A stretch of 64,000 bases of DNA, from assembly GCA_964460785.1 (NCBI GenBank), contig CAYWQB010000004.1:1-64000 (forward strand). Reading direction: 5' to 3'. A program made the position numbers and the translations under genes. This DNA is from CAYWQB01 sp964460785. GTDB lineage: Bacteria; Chlamydiota; Chlamydiia; Chlamydiales; CAYWQB01. The notes under the pieces are model-generated. The model worked only from the letters and a program-made list of their open reading frames with translations, did no database searches and was not told where the DNA came from. Below, piece by piece: positions 43,277 to 53,030 of the stretch; within the stretch, counting starts at the first letter, position 1, and each line of letters starts with the position of its first letter.

Positions 43277-44604
43277 TGAGCCTTTTGCTCCTGGATAATG
43301 TTGCTATTCAAAGCTTCTAGTCGCTCTTGAAGTGAGTTTACCTGTCTTAACAGATCGGCAAACCCTTTTTGGAAAGAAGGTTGCACCACCGTTTGATTTA
43401 ATGGAGCTCCATGAACCTTCTTAAGAACAGCTTCTATGCGAGAAAAGCTTGTTTCAAGCGTTCCCTGTTCCTCTTGGAAGTAGTTTTGGAAGTCCTTTGC
43501 TGTTTCCATATCGGAGAGTAAGTTGATGCGCTTTGCTCTTTCTCTTTGCCAGTTCTTGTCATGATGAAAAAGAAGGCCATAGTGGTTGATATCATTCATT
43601 AGGGCTTGCGCCTTGCTAACCACAGACTCAACTTGAAGGTAAAACTGGTCATCTGAAAGGAAGCGACCTAAGCTTCCCTTTCCATCAATAAGGTTCTCAG
43701 CAAGCGTTTGGACAAGCTCTGAGGTGCGCTCAAAGCTCGAGCCTGCACTGGCAAGCTTCTCAAAGGATTGGTGCAGGTTTGTTAAGTCTTTGCTGAGTAT
43801 GCTGATATTATGAAGGATAGAACGCAAAGAGTCGGGGTCATCAACAGCAGTAAGAATACTTTCAAGGTGTTGTGTAGCAGAGCTTAGAGATTGTCCAAAG
43901 TTTCCTTGATTCATTGCTTGCGTTAGAATTGCAAATTCTCTTGTACCCTGCTCGATGGCACCTGCTGCTTGGGAAAGTCTTTCAATTGCTTGTGTTTGAT
44001 TGAGTTGCTCTAGCACCATTGAGAGGTTGCTTGCAATACGATTGAATGTGGTTGAGAATGAGTCAATGCTCTCTTCATTCGATTCTATCAGTTCTATAAT
44101 TAAGTCTAGCGCTTTTCCCATTTTTGTAGAGAGCGTATAGATTTGGTTGACTGTGCCCTCTAGGGGGTCTACAGACTCTGCATAAACAATATCCCCTTTG
44201 ATGATTTGAGCAGATTTTCCCCGCTTTCTGGGCCTTGGTGTAATGGCAATGGACTTTTCTCCAAAGAGTCCTGTTGTTTTTACACTGAACTCATCTGTAG
44301 AATAGACAGGGACTCCTGAATCAATCGCTAAAGTAACCTCATAAAGAAAAAGTTGGTCATCTTTTGCCGCCTCTTCTCGATCCCATAACTCTTTTAGGGC
44401 AATGACTTCCCCCACAGGCTTACCAGCATAAGAGACACGTGTCCCTACAGTGATTTTATCAATAGAGTTGAAGCGAACAGTGAGAATCTGCTTGCCATCT
44501 CCAATTGTTGGGCGCAAAAAGATCAACATCCAGCCAAGAAACAGAATGGCTCCAAGGACAAAAAGACCGATGACAGCTGTTTTGGTTTTATCTTTCGATT
44601 CCAT
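43273..44604 (-). CDS. mlaD: MlaD-like MCE-domain lipid transport protein
   Basis: 443 residues, much longer than Escherichia coli MlaD (about 180). One N-terminal membrane helix (AVIGLFVLGAILFLGWMLIF) is followed by the MCE domain (about 40-125: LTVRFNSIDKITVGTRVSYAGKPVGEVIAL and TTGLFGEKSIAI) and then about 300 residues of helical, probably coiled-coil sequence. MCE proteins form hexameric rings that carry lipids between inner and outer membranes; a long helical tail can form a tube across the periplasm, as in PqiB. It lies with the ATPase and permease genes. Confidence 0.88.
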   Translation of the reverse strand: MESKDKTKTAVIGLFVLGAILFLGWMLIFLRPTIGDGKQILTVRFNSIDKITVGTRVSYAGKPVGEVIALKELWDREEAAKDDQLFLYEVTLAIDSGVPVYSTDEFSVKTTGLFGEKSIAITPRPRKRGKSAQIIKGDIVYAESVDPLEGTVNQIYTLSTKMGKALDLIIELIESNEESIDSFSTTFNRIASNLSMVLEQLNQTQAIERLSQAAGAIEQGTREFAILTQAMNQGNFGQSLSSATQHLESILTAVDDPDSLRSILHNISILSKDLTNLHQSFEKLASAGSSFERTSELVQTLAENLIDGKGSLGRFLSDDQFYLQVESVVSKAQALMNDINHYGLLFHHDKNWQRERAKRINLLSDMETAKDFQNYFQEEQGTLETSFSRIEAVLKKVHGAPLNQTVVQPSFQKGFADLLRQVNSLQERLEALNSNIIQEQKAQ

Positions 44605-44615
44605 AATCTACCTAA

Positions 44616-45359
44616 TCACCTCGCATGCCCTATTTGTGCATTTGTAATAAAAGATTGTACTAAAGGATCTTCAAGTTGCTCAAACTCTTTTGGAGGAACA
44701 ACATAATGGAGCTTTCCAGCTTTATGCAGGGCAATGCGATCTGCAATTCTGAATGACAAGGGGAGGTCATGAGAGACTACCAAGCTTGTCGCTCCCAATT
44801 TTTTTTGTACATCTTGGATCAGTTCTCCGATTTGAAGAGAAGTCACAGGATCAAGCCCACTTGTTGGCTCATCATATAGAATGAGTTTAGGATCGTAAGC
44901 AAGTAAACGGGCCAGTGCTGCGCGTTTTTTCATCCCTCCAGAAAGCTCTGCTGGCATTTTCCCTTCTGTACCTTCTAGCCCAACAAGAGCTAAGGTTTGC
45001 TGTGCTTTTTCTAGTAACTGCTTGGCAGAGGTAATCTCTCCATGTTCACGGAGGTAGAAGATAATATTTTCTCCTACAGTCATAGAGTCAAAAAGCGCGG
45101 ATGATTGAAAGAGCATACCCACTCGAATAGGAGCATCTAAAAGCCCTTCCTTTGTTAACTGCAGAGGTTTGCCTGCAATCTCGACCGAGCCGCTGTCTGC
45201 ATGTAATAAGCCAATGATATGACGTAGTAAAACACTTTTTCCCACTCCAGAGCAGCCGACAATAACAACCGTTTCTCCATAGTCGACTTCAAGGTCTAAG
45301 TTGGAAAGAACCTGATTCTTACCAAATGACTTATTTAGCTTCTGAACCCGGATCATCAT
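44616..45359 (-). CDS. mlaF: MlaF-like ABC transporter ATPase
   Basis: 247 residues. Walker A GCSGVGKSVLLRH, signature LSGGMKKRAALARLLAYDP, Walker B LILYDEPTSGLDP and the switch histidine (VVSHDLPLS) are intact; the 'GMKKR' signature is characteristic of the MlaF/Mkl group. It powers lipid transport through MlaE and the MCE ring. Start overlaps the mlaE stop by 4 nt (45356-45359); mlaD follows 11 nt later. Confidence 0.92.
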   Translation of the reverse strand: MMIRVQKLNKSFGKNQVLSNLDLEVDYGETVVIVGCSGVGKSVLLRHIIGLLHADSGSVEIAGKPLQLTKEGLLDAPIRVGMLFQSSALFDSMTVGENIIFYLREHGEITSAKQLLEKAQQTLALVGLEGTEGKMPAELSGGMKKRAALARLLAYDPKLILYDEPTSGLDPVTSLQIGELIQDVQKKLGATSLVVSHDLPLSFRIADRIALHKAGKLHYVVPPKEFEQLEDPLVQSFITNAQIGHAR

Positions 45360-46156
45360 GAGAATATAGCCCTTAAAGAGTACATAGAAGTCGTCAAAAA
45401 GAAGTTGCTAATCAATATCGCAACATAGGTGGTGACCACACTGCTTGTTGTTGCTTTCCCCACACCCTGTGCTCCTCCCTTTGTCTCTATCCCCTTATAA
45501 CAGGCAATAGAGATAATGAGGATGCCAAAGAAAAAGGCTTTCAAAAGGCCGCTTCCTAAGTCAAACCAGCTGATTTGGCTTGGAAGGGGACCATAAAAGT
45601 CATTTGGAGGCATGCCAAATAGGAAGGTTGCCACTAGATAGCCACCAAGTAGGCCTGAAATAATACTGAAGATAGTGAGGAGGGGCACCATAAACACACC
45701 TGCTATGAAGCGAGGTGTGATCAAGTAGGTGGTGGGATTGATTCCCATAGAGCGGATGGCATCCAATTGCTCAGTGACCTTCATCGATCCTAACTCTGCA
45801 CAGATCGCAGCGCCAATGCGCCCTGTCACCATGAATGCAGTGAGGATGGGGCCCAGTTCAATCATCATTGCTTTGGTCACCATGATTCCTGTAGCTCCCG
45901 CAAGTCCCTTATCAGCAAGCTGGTAGAATGATTGGGTCGCAAGTACAGAGCCTGTAGAAAAACCGGTGATAGCGACAACCAGTAAAGATAAAACACCAAC
46001 TTCATAGAGCTGCTCGCGGAGTAGGCGCCAACGTGGCCAAGAGCAGAAGCAGCCCAGCACGACATGCCAAAAAAGCAGAGCGAAAGCGCCCAAAGGGCTT
46101 AAGGTTTGGAGAGCTGTTTCTAGAGATTTTTTGACCATTGCACCAGGTAGAAGCAT
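45356..46156 (-). CDS. mlaE: MlaE-like ABC transporter permease
   Basis: 266 residues with five or six membrane segments. The family's conserved stretch is clear: VTGRIGAAICAELGSMKVTEQLDAIRSMGINPTTYL region (only partly quoted: AICAELGSMKVTEQLDA), followed by RFIAGVFMVPLLT. It is the first gene of the mlaEFD-yqgE operon. A second ATG seven codons in (MVKKSL) is possible. The gap to the divergent ispG holds the ispG promoter. Confidence 0.92.
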   Translation of the reverse strand: MLLPGAMVKKSLETALQTLSPLGAFALLFWHVVLGCFCSWPRWRLLREQLYEVGVLSLLVVAITGFSTGSVLATQSFYQLADKGLAGATGIMVTKAMMIELGPILTAFMVTGRIGAAICAELGSMKVTEQLDAIRSMGINPTTYLITPRFIAGVFMVPLLTIFSIISGLLGGYLVATFLFGMPPNDFYGPLPSQISWFDLGSGLLKAFFFGILIISIACYKGIETKGGAQGVGKATTSSVVTTYVAILISNFFLTTSMYSLRAIFS

Positions 46157-46226
46157 TTTTTCTACCTAATGAAATAAAGCTTTTATTGTTAGCTGTCAAA
46201 ATTTAAAGAAGATATCTTGTCCTGCT

Positions 46227-46256
46227 TTGACTCAATAGCTTCAAATACCGTATCCT
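46227..46256 (+). promoter_or_regulatory. candidate promoter of ispG
   Basis: TTGACT (46227-46232, 5/6) and TATCCT (46251-46256, 4/6) with an 18-bp spacer lie 33 nt before the ispG ATG, in the gap between mlaE and ispG. Confidence 0.4.
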
Positions 46257-46288
46257 ATATCCGCCTTATATAGTTGGAGGTTGGTGGC

Positions 46289-48187
46289 ATGCCATACTGT
46301 GAAAAGATTTTTCAAACCGAAAGGCGTCCTACACGAGAGGTCAAGGTTGCTGGTATTGGAGTTGGTGGAGCAAATCCTATCAGGGTCCAATCCATGACAA
46401 CCTCGCCAACAGATGATGTAGAAGCCACAGTTGAGCAGGTGTGTCGCTTAGCTGATGCGGGTTGTGAAATTGTCCGTGTCACCGTGCAGGGGAGGAAAGA
46501 AGCCCTTGCATGTGAGCATATTAAAAACCAACTTCTCCGCAAGGGGTATCAAACACCTCTCGTTGCAGATATTCACTTTTATCCTCCTGCAGCAATGCTT
46601 GTGGCAGACTTCGTGGATAAGATACGCATCAACCCAGGTAACTTTGCAGATCGCCGGGCAAGCTTTAAAGAAATTAGTTATACTGATAGCAGCTATTTAG
46701 ATGAGCTAGCTAAGATAGAAGAGAAGTTTGCTCCTTTGGTTTTAAAGTGTAAAAAGCTTGGAAAAGCTCTGCGTATTGGAACCAACCATGGGTCACTTTC
46801 CGATCGCATTATGAATCGCTATGGGGATTCTCCAGAAGGGATGGTCGCCTCCGCCATTGAGTATGCAGAGATCTGCAGAAAGCATGACTTTCACCAGTTT
46901 GTCTTCTCTATGAAGTCAAGCAATACACATGTAATGATCGCAGCCTATCGCCTCCTTTGTGCGCGCATGTATGAAATGGGGTGGGACTACCCAATCCATT
47001 TAGGTGTGACAGAAGCGGGCATGGGAATGGAAGGGCGCGTGAAGTCTGCTGTCGGAATTGGAAGCTTATTGCTAGATGGTATCGGTGATACAATCCGTGT
47101 TTCTCTTACAGAAGACCCATGGTTTGAAATGGATCCTTGTCAACGCATCATTCAATTTGCGGAGAGGTACGCAAACCAACCAAACTCTCCTTTTGTCGAA
47201 GTCGGGCGGGATTACCAGGCGATCACAAAGCGCAAGGTCAAATGGCCTCAGCAGATCAGCCTACATAAAGATGGGTCTTGCCTAATGAGCTGGCAGGGGC
47301 AAGCAGACCTTACAGACTATGGCTATCAAGAAAATGGAGAAAAAGCCTTTGGGGGGGCAGAAGCTGTAGATGCATTGATCAAGCCTTTTTCAGGCTCTTT
47401 CCCTCCTTGCACTGCTAGCTGTTTTTCCCAAGTCGCTCCAGAGGGAAAAGAAGTAGCCCTCATGACTCTTGACCAAGCTGCCAATCATGTGGAAAAGCAA
47501 CGCTTTTCTTCTACAGTAGGGGCGCCTTTTGCTCTTTACATTCAAGATGAGCCAGCCTCTTCTTGGAGTCAGATTAAAACTCTCAAGCCCTCTGTAATTT
47601 TCCTCAACCCCTTGAATAATCGCATGCACACGGCACGGCAGTTTTTTAGCTTTTTAAAGCAAGAGACACTAGAAATGCCTGTCATTTTGAGTTTTTCTTA
47701 CTCAGAGTCAAAAGAACAACTGCCCATTGCTGCAGCCATGGAGTGCGGGTCTTTGCTATGTGATGGGCTTGGAGAGGGAGTATGGATTCAAGGAGATTAT
47801 GAGGTCGGCCTTCTTAAGGATCTTTCCTTTAGTATTCTGCAAGGTTCGCGCATGCGCTATACTCAGACAGAGTTTATCTCTTGTCCAAGCTGTGGGCGGA
47901 CTTTATTTGACTTGCAAGAAGTCACCAAAGAGATCAAAGCGCGCACAGCTCACCTGCCTGGTGTAAAAATTGCCGTTATGGGCTGTATAGTTAATGGCCC
48001 AGGAGAAATGGCGGATGCAGATTTTGGGTATGTGGGATCTCAGAGTGGAAAAATTGACCTATATGTAGGGAAAGAGAGAGTAGAGCGCAACATCCCCTTT
48101 GCAGAGGGGCCAGATCGGCTTGTTGCGCTTTTAAAAGCCCATGGGCGTTGGGTAGAACCTGTCAGAGAACTGGCTAACGCTTTATAG
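46289..48187 (+). CDS. ispG: 4-hydroxy-3-methylbut-2-enyl diphosphate synthase, long type
   Basis: 632 residues from the ATG at 46289, with GGAGG nine bases upstream (an in-frame TTG at 46274 overlaps that site). It makes HMBPP from MEcPP in the MEP isoprenoid pathway. The N-terminal barrel (VGGANPIRVQSMTTSPTDD, VADIHFYP, IRINPGNF, LGVTEAGMG) and the C-terminal [4Fe-4S] domain (SCPSCGRTLFDLQ and MGCIVNGPGEMADADFGYVG) are separated by an extra domain of roughly 200 residues, as in plants and chlamydiae; most bacteria have a 370-residue form. The 3' end overlaps the Nudix gene by 6 nt. Confidence 0.95.
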   Translation: MPYCEKIFQTERRPTREVKVAGIGVGGANPIRVQSMTTSPTDDVEATVEQVCRLADAGCEIVRVTVQGRKEALACEHIKNQLLRKGYQTPLVADIHFYPPAAMLVADFVDKIRINPGNFADRRASFKEISYTDSSYLDELAKIEEKFAPLVLKCKKLGKALRIGTNHGSLSDRIMNRYGDSPEGMVASAIEYAEICRKHDFHQFVFSMKSSNTHVMIAAYRLLCARMYEMGWDYPIHLGVTEAGMGMEGRVKSAVGIGSLLLDGIGDTIRVSLTEDPWFEMDPCQRIIQFAERYANQPNSPFVEVGRDYQAITKRKVKWPQQISLHKDGSCLMSWQGQADLTDYGYQENGEKAFGGAEAVDALIKPFSGSFPPCTASCFSQVAPEGKEVALMTLDQAANHVEKQRFSSTVGAPFALYIQDEPASSWSQIKTLKPSVIFLNPLNNRMHTARQFFSFLKQETLEMPVILSFSYSESKEQLPIAAAMECGSLLCDGLGEGVWIQGDYEVGLLKDLSFSILQGSRMRYTQTEFISCPSCGRTLFDLQEVTKEIKARTAHLPGVKIAVMGCIVNGPGEMADADFGYVGSQSGKIDLYVGKERVERNIPFAEGPDRLVALLKAHGRWVEPVRELANAL

Positions 48188-49036
48188 TAAGCCCTGCCTT
48201 TTTGCAAGAAAGAGTGCAAGCGCAAGGTCTGCATCACGTACAAAGGCTTGCACTTTTTTCCCATTTCTAGAGATTTCAATCTTGCCTTCTTCAAGGATCA
48301 TCTCTACTTGATCTAATGGTAAGACAACAGGAGAAAGGATCGCCTCAGAGTCATCCTGATGAGGCAGTCCTAGCGCAGACACTTTGGCAAAAAAGAGGGG
48401 TGCAACGCCAGCAACCACACCAGAATTTAAAGTGACGTCTCCTAGTTTGGTAATAGACAAGGTATCATATCCAGTCTCTTCCAGAGTTTCTCTTTTTGCA
48501 GCTTCAAGTGCTGTTTCCCCTTGTTCTCTAGCTCCTTTGGGGAGCTCGATCTCCCAGTCACGGGTTGCATGGCGGTAGTTTGCAATCAGTACAATTTCAC
48601 CCGTTTCCGTCACGGGTAAGATAATAGCCCCAGCAGGGCCTTTATCTGTTAAAGAGGATTGGTGAATGATGCGGTTATATGTCCCATAAACGCCAGAGGG
48701 AAAAAGAACGGCATCTCGGACCCAGGTCCAATAAGGGTCACTATGAATGACTCCAATTTGAGAGCTTTTCCGAGCCTCTTCAGGGGGATAACCCTTTTTT
48801 AACCACTTTTCTTCTTGGATTTTTTCAATCGTGGCTATGGTTTCTGGATCTAGAATAAGCTCAATTTCTCCATGTTCATGAGATCCGACGTTTTCCTTTA
48901 GCTCAGAGTTTTTCTCCATGAAAAGAAGATACTCTTGGATATTGGAGGAGGGGGCAGCCATCAAGGAAGAGGCAAACCCTCCAAGGAAAAGAGAGGGAAG
49001 AAGGCTTAAAGTAAGAAAAGTTTTTTTTGTAGCCAT
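48182..49036 (-). CDS. Nudix hydrolase with a Sec signal peptide
   Basis: 284 residues. Residues 1-28 look like a signal peptide (FLTLSLLPSLFLGGF, then SSLMAAPSS with a cleavage site after MAA). Residues about 134-275 are a Nudix domain with a perfect box at 168-190 (G168, E174, R182-E183, E186-E187, G189). The layout after it (VTLNSGVVAGVAPLFFAKV) is like ADP-ribose pyrophosphatases. Nudix enzymes are normally cytoplasmic; export to periplasm or host is unusual. The 100 residues between signal and Nudix domain are unrecognised. Confidence 0.85.
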   Translation of the reverse strand: MATKKTFLTLSLLPSLFLGGFASSLMAAPSSNIQEYLLFMEKNSELKENVGSHEHGEIELILDPETIATIEKIQEEKWLKKGYPPEEARKSSQIGVIHSDPYWTWVRDAVLFPSGVYGTYNRIIHQSSLTDKGPAGAIILPVTETGEIVLIANYRHATRDWEIELPKGAREQGETALEAAKRETLEETGYDTLSITKLGDVTLNSGVVAGVAPLFFAKVSALGLPHQDDSEAILSPVVLPLDQVEMILEEGKIEISRNGKKVQAFVRDADLALALFLAKRQGLL

Positions 49037-49164
49037 GTTTAATAAAAACCATTGTAGCTGTTGAAATTGGCGAAATTATCCCTGATAGGTTGGATTTTTT
49101 TGTAGACTGTTTTTTATTTGATGTCCTATCCGTGTCCTAGGTTACAAACGAAAAGGAGGGGATC

Positions 49165-49608
49165 GTGAAAAAGTGTGCTTTATTATGTATTGTGATGGTA
49201 GGAATGGCAACTACCTCCTGCCAAAATAAAACAGAAACAGGAGCTCTTACAGGGGCCGGGATTGGTGCTGCCGCAGGAGCGATTATTGATGGCGGTGGGG
49301 CTGGAGGAGTCCTGATCGGAGGGGCAATTGGAGCTTTAACAGGAGGATTTGTTGGGCACCACCTTGATGAAGAGGAGCGCCAAAAGGCAGAGAGAAGAAG
49401 TCCAGGGATCACCAATCGCATTGAGGAGCAGCAATCTTTAACGGTGGCAGATGTCATCGCCCTCTTGCAAGCACAAGTGGATGAAAAGGTCATTATGCAG
49501 CAAATAGAAAAATCTCATACGCAGTTTAATCTGACCACCCGGCAGATTATTGAGCTCAAGGATAATGGCGCTTCAAGAGAGCTGATTTCTTTTATGGTCA
49601 GTCAATAA
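49165..49608 (+). CDS. glycine-zipper lipoprotein
   Basis: 147 residues from a GTG with an excellent ribosome site (AAAGGAGGGG). Residues 1-19 are a lipoprotein signal peptide with cysteine C19 after ATTS. Residues about 26-65 are a glycine zipper (GALTGAGIGAAAGAII and GGAIGALTGGFVGHH), a helix-packing motif of outer-membrane lipoproteins of the YMGG/SlyB kind. The C-terminal 70 residues (SLTVADVIALLQAQVDEKVI) look like a small helical domain. Likely an outer-membrane stabilising protein. The 3' end overlaps the tamB-like gene by 7 nt. Confidence 0.82.
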   Translation: MKKCALLCIVMVGMATTSCQNKTETGALTGAGIGAAAGAIIDGGGAGGVLIGGAIGALTGGFVGHHLDEEERQKAERRSPGITNRIEEQQSLTVADVIALLQAQVDEKVIMQQIEKSHTQFNLTTRQIIELKDNGASRELISFMVSQ

Positions 49609-52600
49609 CTATGCTGCCAACCCGCCTGGATGCGGTTTTTAATCGTTTGCGTCTCATTTTGCTCGATGCGCTCAACGCCCAGGCGGAATTTATTATAAAG
49701 CTTAAGTCCTAAGCTAATATAGTTTGTGCTCGCTCCTAAGCTTTTTACCAGCGTAAGGTAGATATCTTCTGTTAGGTACTTCCCAATTTCTACTTCCAGG
49801 TTGGAAGGGTCACCATCAATGGTTGAAAAAGAAAGCTGATCTAAGCCTATATTCTTGCCTAGGCGACCGACGAGGTCAAAGTTTGATGAGCGCCCTGATA
49901 GCTGGGCAATCGCTTGTGTGATTTGTAGCGCTTGAAATGGTGTGATATTTTCTGCTGAAGATCCAAAAAGAATCAAAGAGAGAATTTCTGTTTCGGGCAG
50001 CGCATTTCCCGAGGAAAAAGTTAAACTTGGAGAGAGAAGGTCTCCTTGGAGAGTTGCATAAATGGCAATGTCTTCTACAGAAGTCTCTCCGCGGACATAA
50101 AGGGAGCCAAGGCTTTCTGTATTTTTGTGTAGAAAAACTTTTCCCTCTGTAATTTCAAAAACTGTTGAAGCGAATGAAAACTCGCCTTTTGTGAGAAGTA
50201 GGCTCCCAGTTACTGCTGGAGCTTGCAAAGATCCCTCTACATGCAATTCTCCATCCCATGTCGACTTGAGTCCTCGGCCTTCAAGGTAGCTATGCTTATT
50301 GAGTTTGATTCTCACATCGAGCCCTAAAGGATAAGGCTCTGCTTGTCTTTCTCGCATATCGGAGGGAGCCATTTGAGGGTAGACATAGGTCACAGGAAGT
50401 AAGGGAAGAGAGTCAGAGACTTTATCAGGGATTGTTATTTTTAGCTCATCAGCAATCACTGTACCCGAAAGAGTCGGATGTAGGATGGGGCCTTGGAGCT
50501 GTAGCTTTCCAGAAGCTAAAGCAAAAATTTCAGAAATGCGCAGGATAGGAGACTTTTGTAAATCTAGTTGAAGGTCTAAGGGGTACTTTTGCTCCTTATC
50601 TAAAGAGAGGGACCCTGTAATATTCAAGGTGCCTTCACTTCCTGTTTTTGCTAACCCCTTTTCAATGGTAAGGAGGTGGTTATTGGCAGCTACTTTTAGG
50701 TAGATGTCTTGCAGCTTACTCCCTGTATATAAGTTGTCATATCTGCCATTTTTAAATACGGCACTTCCTTGGATATTAGGAGAGTCTATCGAGCCATCAA
50801 GAGAAAAGTTAGCTTCCCAGTTGCCTGTGAGGATATCTTTTTCAGTAAGGAAGCTTTTTGCTAAGGGAGAGATATCACCCATAGCTTCTACCTGTCCAAG
50901 TAGTGGTGCTTGCTGCTTGATCTGCAAAGAGGGGTGTGGAGACAAAGTGTAGTCAATAGGGAGTTCAGTGGTAAACTTTGCAAAGTTGTCTGATCCTCCA
51001 TGGATAGAGCCTGAGAGGGAGAGAGAATTGTTGGTAATAGCGCCTTTCACCTCTCCAAGAAAGGGAGAGTCTTGGTTTTGCATTTCAGGGTGAAAAAACA
51101 GGCGATGAATAGTAAAGGCACACGTTCCATCAAGATCTTCTTGGCTTGCAGAGAGCTTGCACTCTCCACTCAAAGAGCCCTCAATAAAGTTTAGTCCTAA
51201 TAGCGGCTGAAAAGGTTTGATGGGGAGTTGAGAGGCAAGAAACTTCCCCTGAAGCGAGTGGTTTGGGAGAAAGGTCCCTTCAAGTTGGCAGGATCCTTGG
51301 CCAAGCACTAGTTCTATAGGTGCTAGTTGTATCGCTTGGTCTTGTTTAGTAATGGAAAGGTTATTTGATAAAGAGAGGGGAAGACCAAATAACCTCCCTT
51401 GTAAATAGTCTGTAGAAAACTGATCTCCGGATCGGGCAATAGCTCCCTCACAGTTTAGCTCTAGAGGAAACGACTCTGCTCCTTTCAAACTAACTTGGAA
51501 GGGAAAGGAATCCTTTGAGGAGCTTATATTTGCCTCAATGGAGCGCAAGGTATAGCCTTTGAATAGGTAGTTATCCGCCTCTAACTTAGCAAGAAGTTGA
51601 GGGGTTGATAAGTAGTGAATAGTAGAGCCTGTTAAAGTTCCCTGAAATAGATTCCCATAGAGGGAAGAATTCATATTGTGAGCTGAAAAAAGAAAATCTA
51701 GCTGCTCACCCTCTGAAAATGAAAGCTCAAAGTCTAAGTTTGCAAAAGATGCCGGAACTCCAAAAGGGGCAAAGGAAAAGTTGCGTAGAGCGCCTTCTAA
51801 AGTGCCCATGACATCGTTCTTGCCATAGTCTAGAGTCAGAGCTCCTGTTACCTGGCTATCTGATGCATGAATTTCTAAATCTGATAGGCTGACTGCTTGG
51901 GCGCGATCCCAATTAAGGCTGCTTTGTATTTCTATCGGGAGCTGGTCGACAGAGGTGGCAAGAGAAAGGCTGCTTGCAAGTTCTCTTTCCTGAAGGACTC
52001 CTTGAAAAAGGCACTGGATCGGTTTGACTTTTACAGGGAGTATATCTTTTGTAAGCTGTGCTAAGGAAGAGCCTGAAAATCTTAAATTACTGTGAGTGAG
52101 GCCATGGATCAGCGAGCCTTGGGTTTCTTGTACCTGTATTCTCGCTTGCATCTGAGCCTGTCCATATGCTGTTTTACCTTCTATTTTACGAATGTCAACC
52201 AAGCCATTTGAAAGTAGGTGGAGTTCTGCTTGCAATTGGAGAGGGCTGATGATTGCCTTGGTTTGATCCTTAATTTGACTGTTTGCAACGAGTTTGACTT
52301 TAGCAGCAGGGGTCGCTTTTTTTGTTATAGGGCCAAGTAAGGTTTTCCAGGAGGATGAAGCGCTTAAAGAAAGTGTAGTGTCATGTAGGGAGGGTATTAA
52401 CAAAGGAGAAACTGTCCACTTACTATCGAGAAAAATTTCCTCTGTTTTTGCTTGGCCAAAGATCTTGAGGTAGGCAACGCCAAGTTGTTCGGATTCAACT
52501 TTTGTTTGGAGTAAGATGCTGCCTCCAAAAGGCTTAACTTGTGCTGAGCCACTACATGAGACACTTGCTTGAGGAAGATTTAAGTTGTCTATGCTGAATG

Positions 52601-53030
52601 CATTGATAGAGAGAGCAAAGGGAATAGATGGCCATGAAGGTGGCTGAGAAGAAGCGTTAGGAGGCTGCTCGGAGCTTGCTTTGGGAGTGAGAGTGAGGGA
52701 ATGAGCTTTTAAAGAGGAAAGTCTGAGCTGCGAGAAAAGGAGCTGCCAAAGCGAGATTTTAACTTTTAGCTCTGTGCCAACAAGTGTTTCCCCCGGTAAG
52801 GCAACAGTACACTTTTTGACGAATACTTGTTGCGGGAAGTCTAACTTAAGCCCCTCCAAGAGGACTTTGCCTTCTGTTGTCTTATGAATATAGCTTGAGA
52901 GCTTATTTGCAACAGCCTGTTGCATTGTTTTTGTATGGAATAGAGAGTAGGTGATCGCAAGCCCTGCCCCTAACAGCAGACAACAGGCAAGCGTGAAAAA
53001 TAATAACTTTTTCAGGAAGCGTTTATGCAT
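49602..53030 (-). CDS. tamB: TamB-like translocation and assembly module / AsmA-like protein
   Basis: 1142 residues. An N-terminal membrane anchor (LLFFTLACCLLLGAGLAITY) is followed by a very long beta-rich periplasmic region and a C-terminal DUF490/TamB domain (about 970-1142: GSLYVRGETSVEDIAI, LILFGSS, DPSNLEVEIGKYLTEDIY). TamB bridges the periplasm and works with TamA in outer-membrane protein insertion and probably phospholipid movement. The tamA stop and this ATG overlap by 1 nt (TAATG). As I recall, Chlamydiaceae encode a large counterpart. Confidence 0.9.
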   Translation of the reverse strand: MHKRFLKKLLFFTLACCLLLGAGLAITYSLFHTKTMQQAVANKLSSYIHKTTEGKVLLEGLKLDFPQQVFVKKCTVALPGETLVGTELKVKISLWQLLFSQLRLSSLKAHSLTLTPKASSEQPPNASSQPPSWPSIPFALSINAFSIDNLNLPQASVSCSGSAQVKPFGGSILLQTKVESEQLGVAYLKIFGQAKTEEIFLDSKWTVSPLLIPSLHDTTLSLSASSSWKTLLGPITKKATPAAKVKLVANSQIKDQTKAIISPLQLQAELHLLSNGLVDIRKIEGKTAYGQAQMQARIQVQETQGSLIHGLTHSNLRFSGSSLAQLTKDILPVKVKPIQCLFQGVLQERELASSLSLATSVDQLPIEIQSSLNWDRAQAVSLSDLEIHASDSQVTGALTLDYGKNDVMGTLEGALRNFSFAPFGVPASFANLDFELSFSEGEQLDFLFSAHNMNSSLYGNLFQGTLTGSTIHYLSTPQLLAKLEADNYLFKGYTLRSIEANISSSKDSFPFQVSLKGAESFPLELNCEGAIARSGDQFSTDYLQGRLFGLPLSLSNNLSITKQDQAIQLAPIELVLGQGSCQLEGTFLPNHSLQGKFLASQLPIKPFQPLLGLNFIEGSLSGECKLSASQEDLDGTCAFTIHRLFFHPEMQNQDSPFLGEVKGAITNNSLSLSGSIHGGSDNFAKFTTELPIDYTLSPHPSLQIKQQAPLLGQVEAMGDISPLAKSFLTEKDILTGNWEANFSLDGSIDSPNIQGSAVFKNGRYDNLYTGSKLQDIYLKVAANNHLLTIEKGLAKTGSEGTLNITGSLSLDKEQKYPLDLQLDLQKSPILRISEIFALASGKLQLQGPILHPTLSGTVIADELKITIPDKVSDSLPLLPVTYVYPQMAPSDMRERQAEPYPLGLDVRIKLNKHSYLEGRGLKSTWDGELHVEGSLQAPAVTGSLLLTKGEFSFASTVFEITEGKVFLHKNTESLGSLYVRGETSVEDIAIYATLQGDLLSPSLTFSSGNALPETEILSLILFGSSAENITPFQALQITQAIAQLSGRSSNFDLVGRLGKNIGLDQLSFSTIDGDPSNLEVEIGKYLTEDIYLTLVKSLGASTNYISLGLKLYNKFRLGVERIEQNETQTIKNRIQAGWQHSY

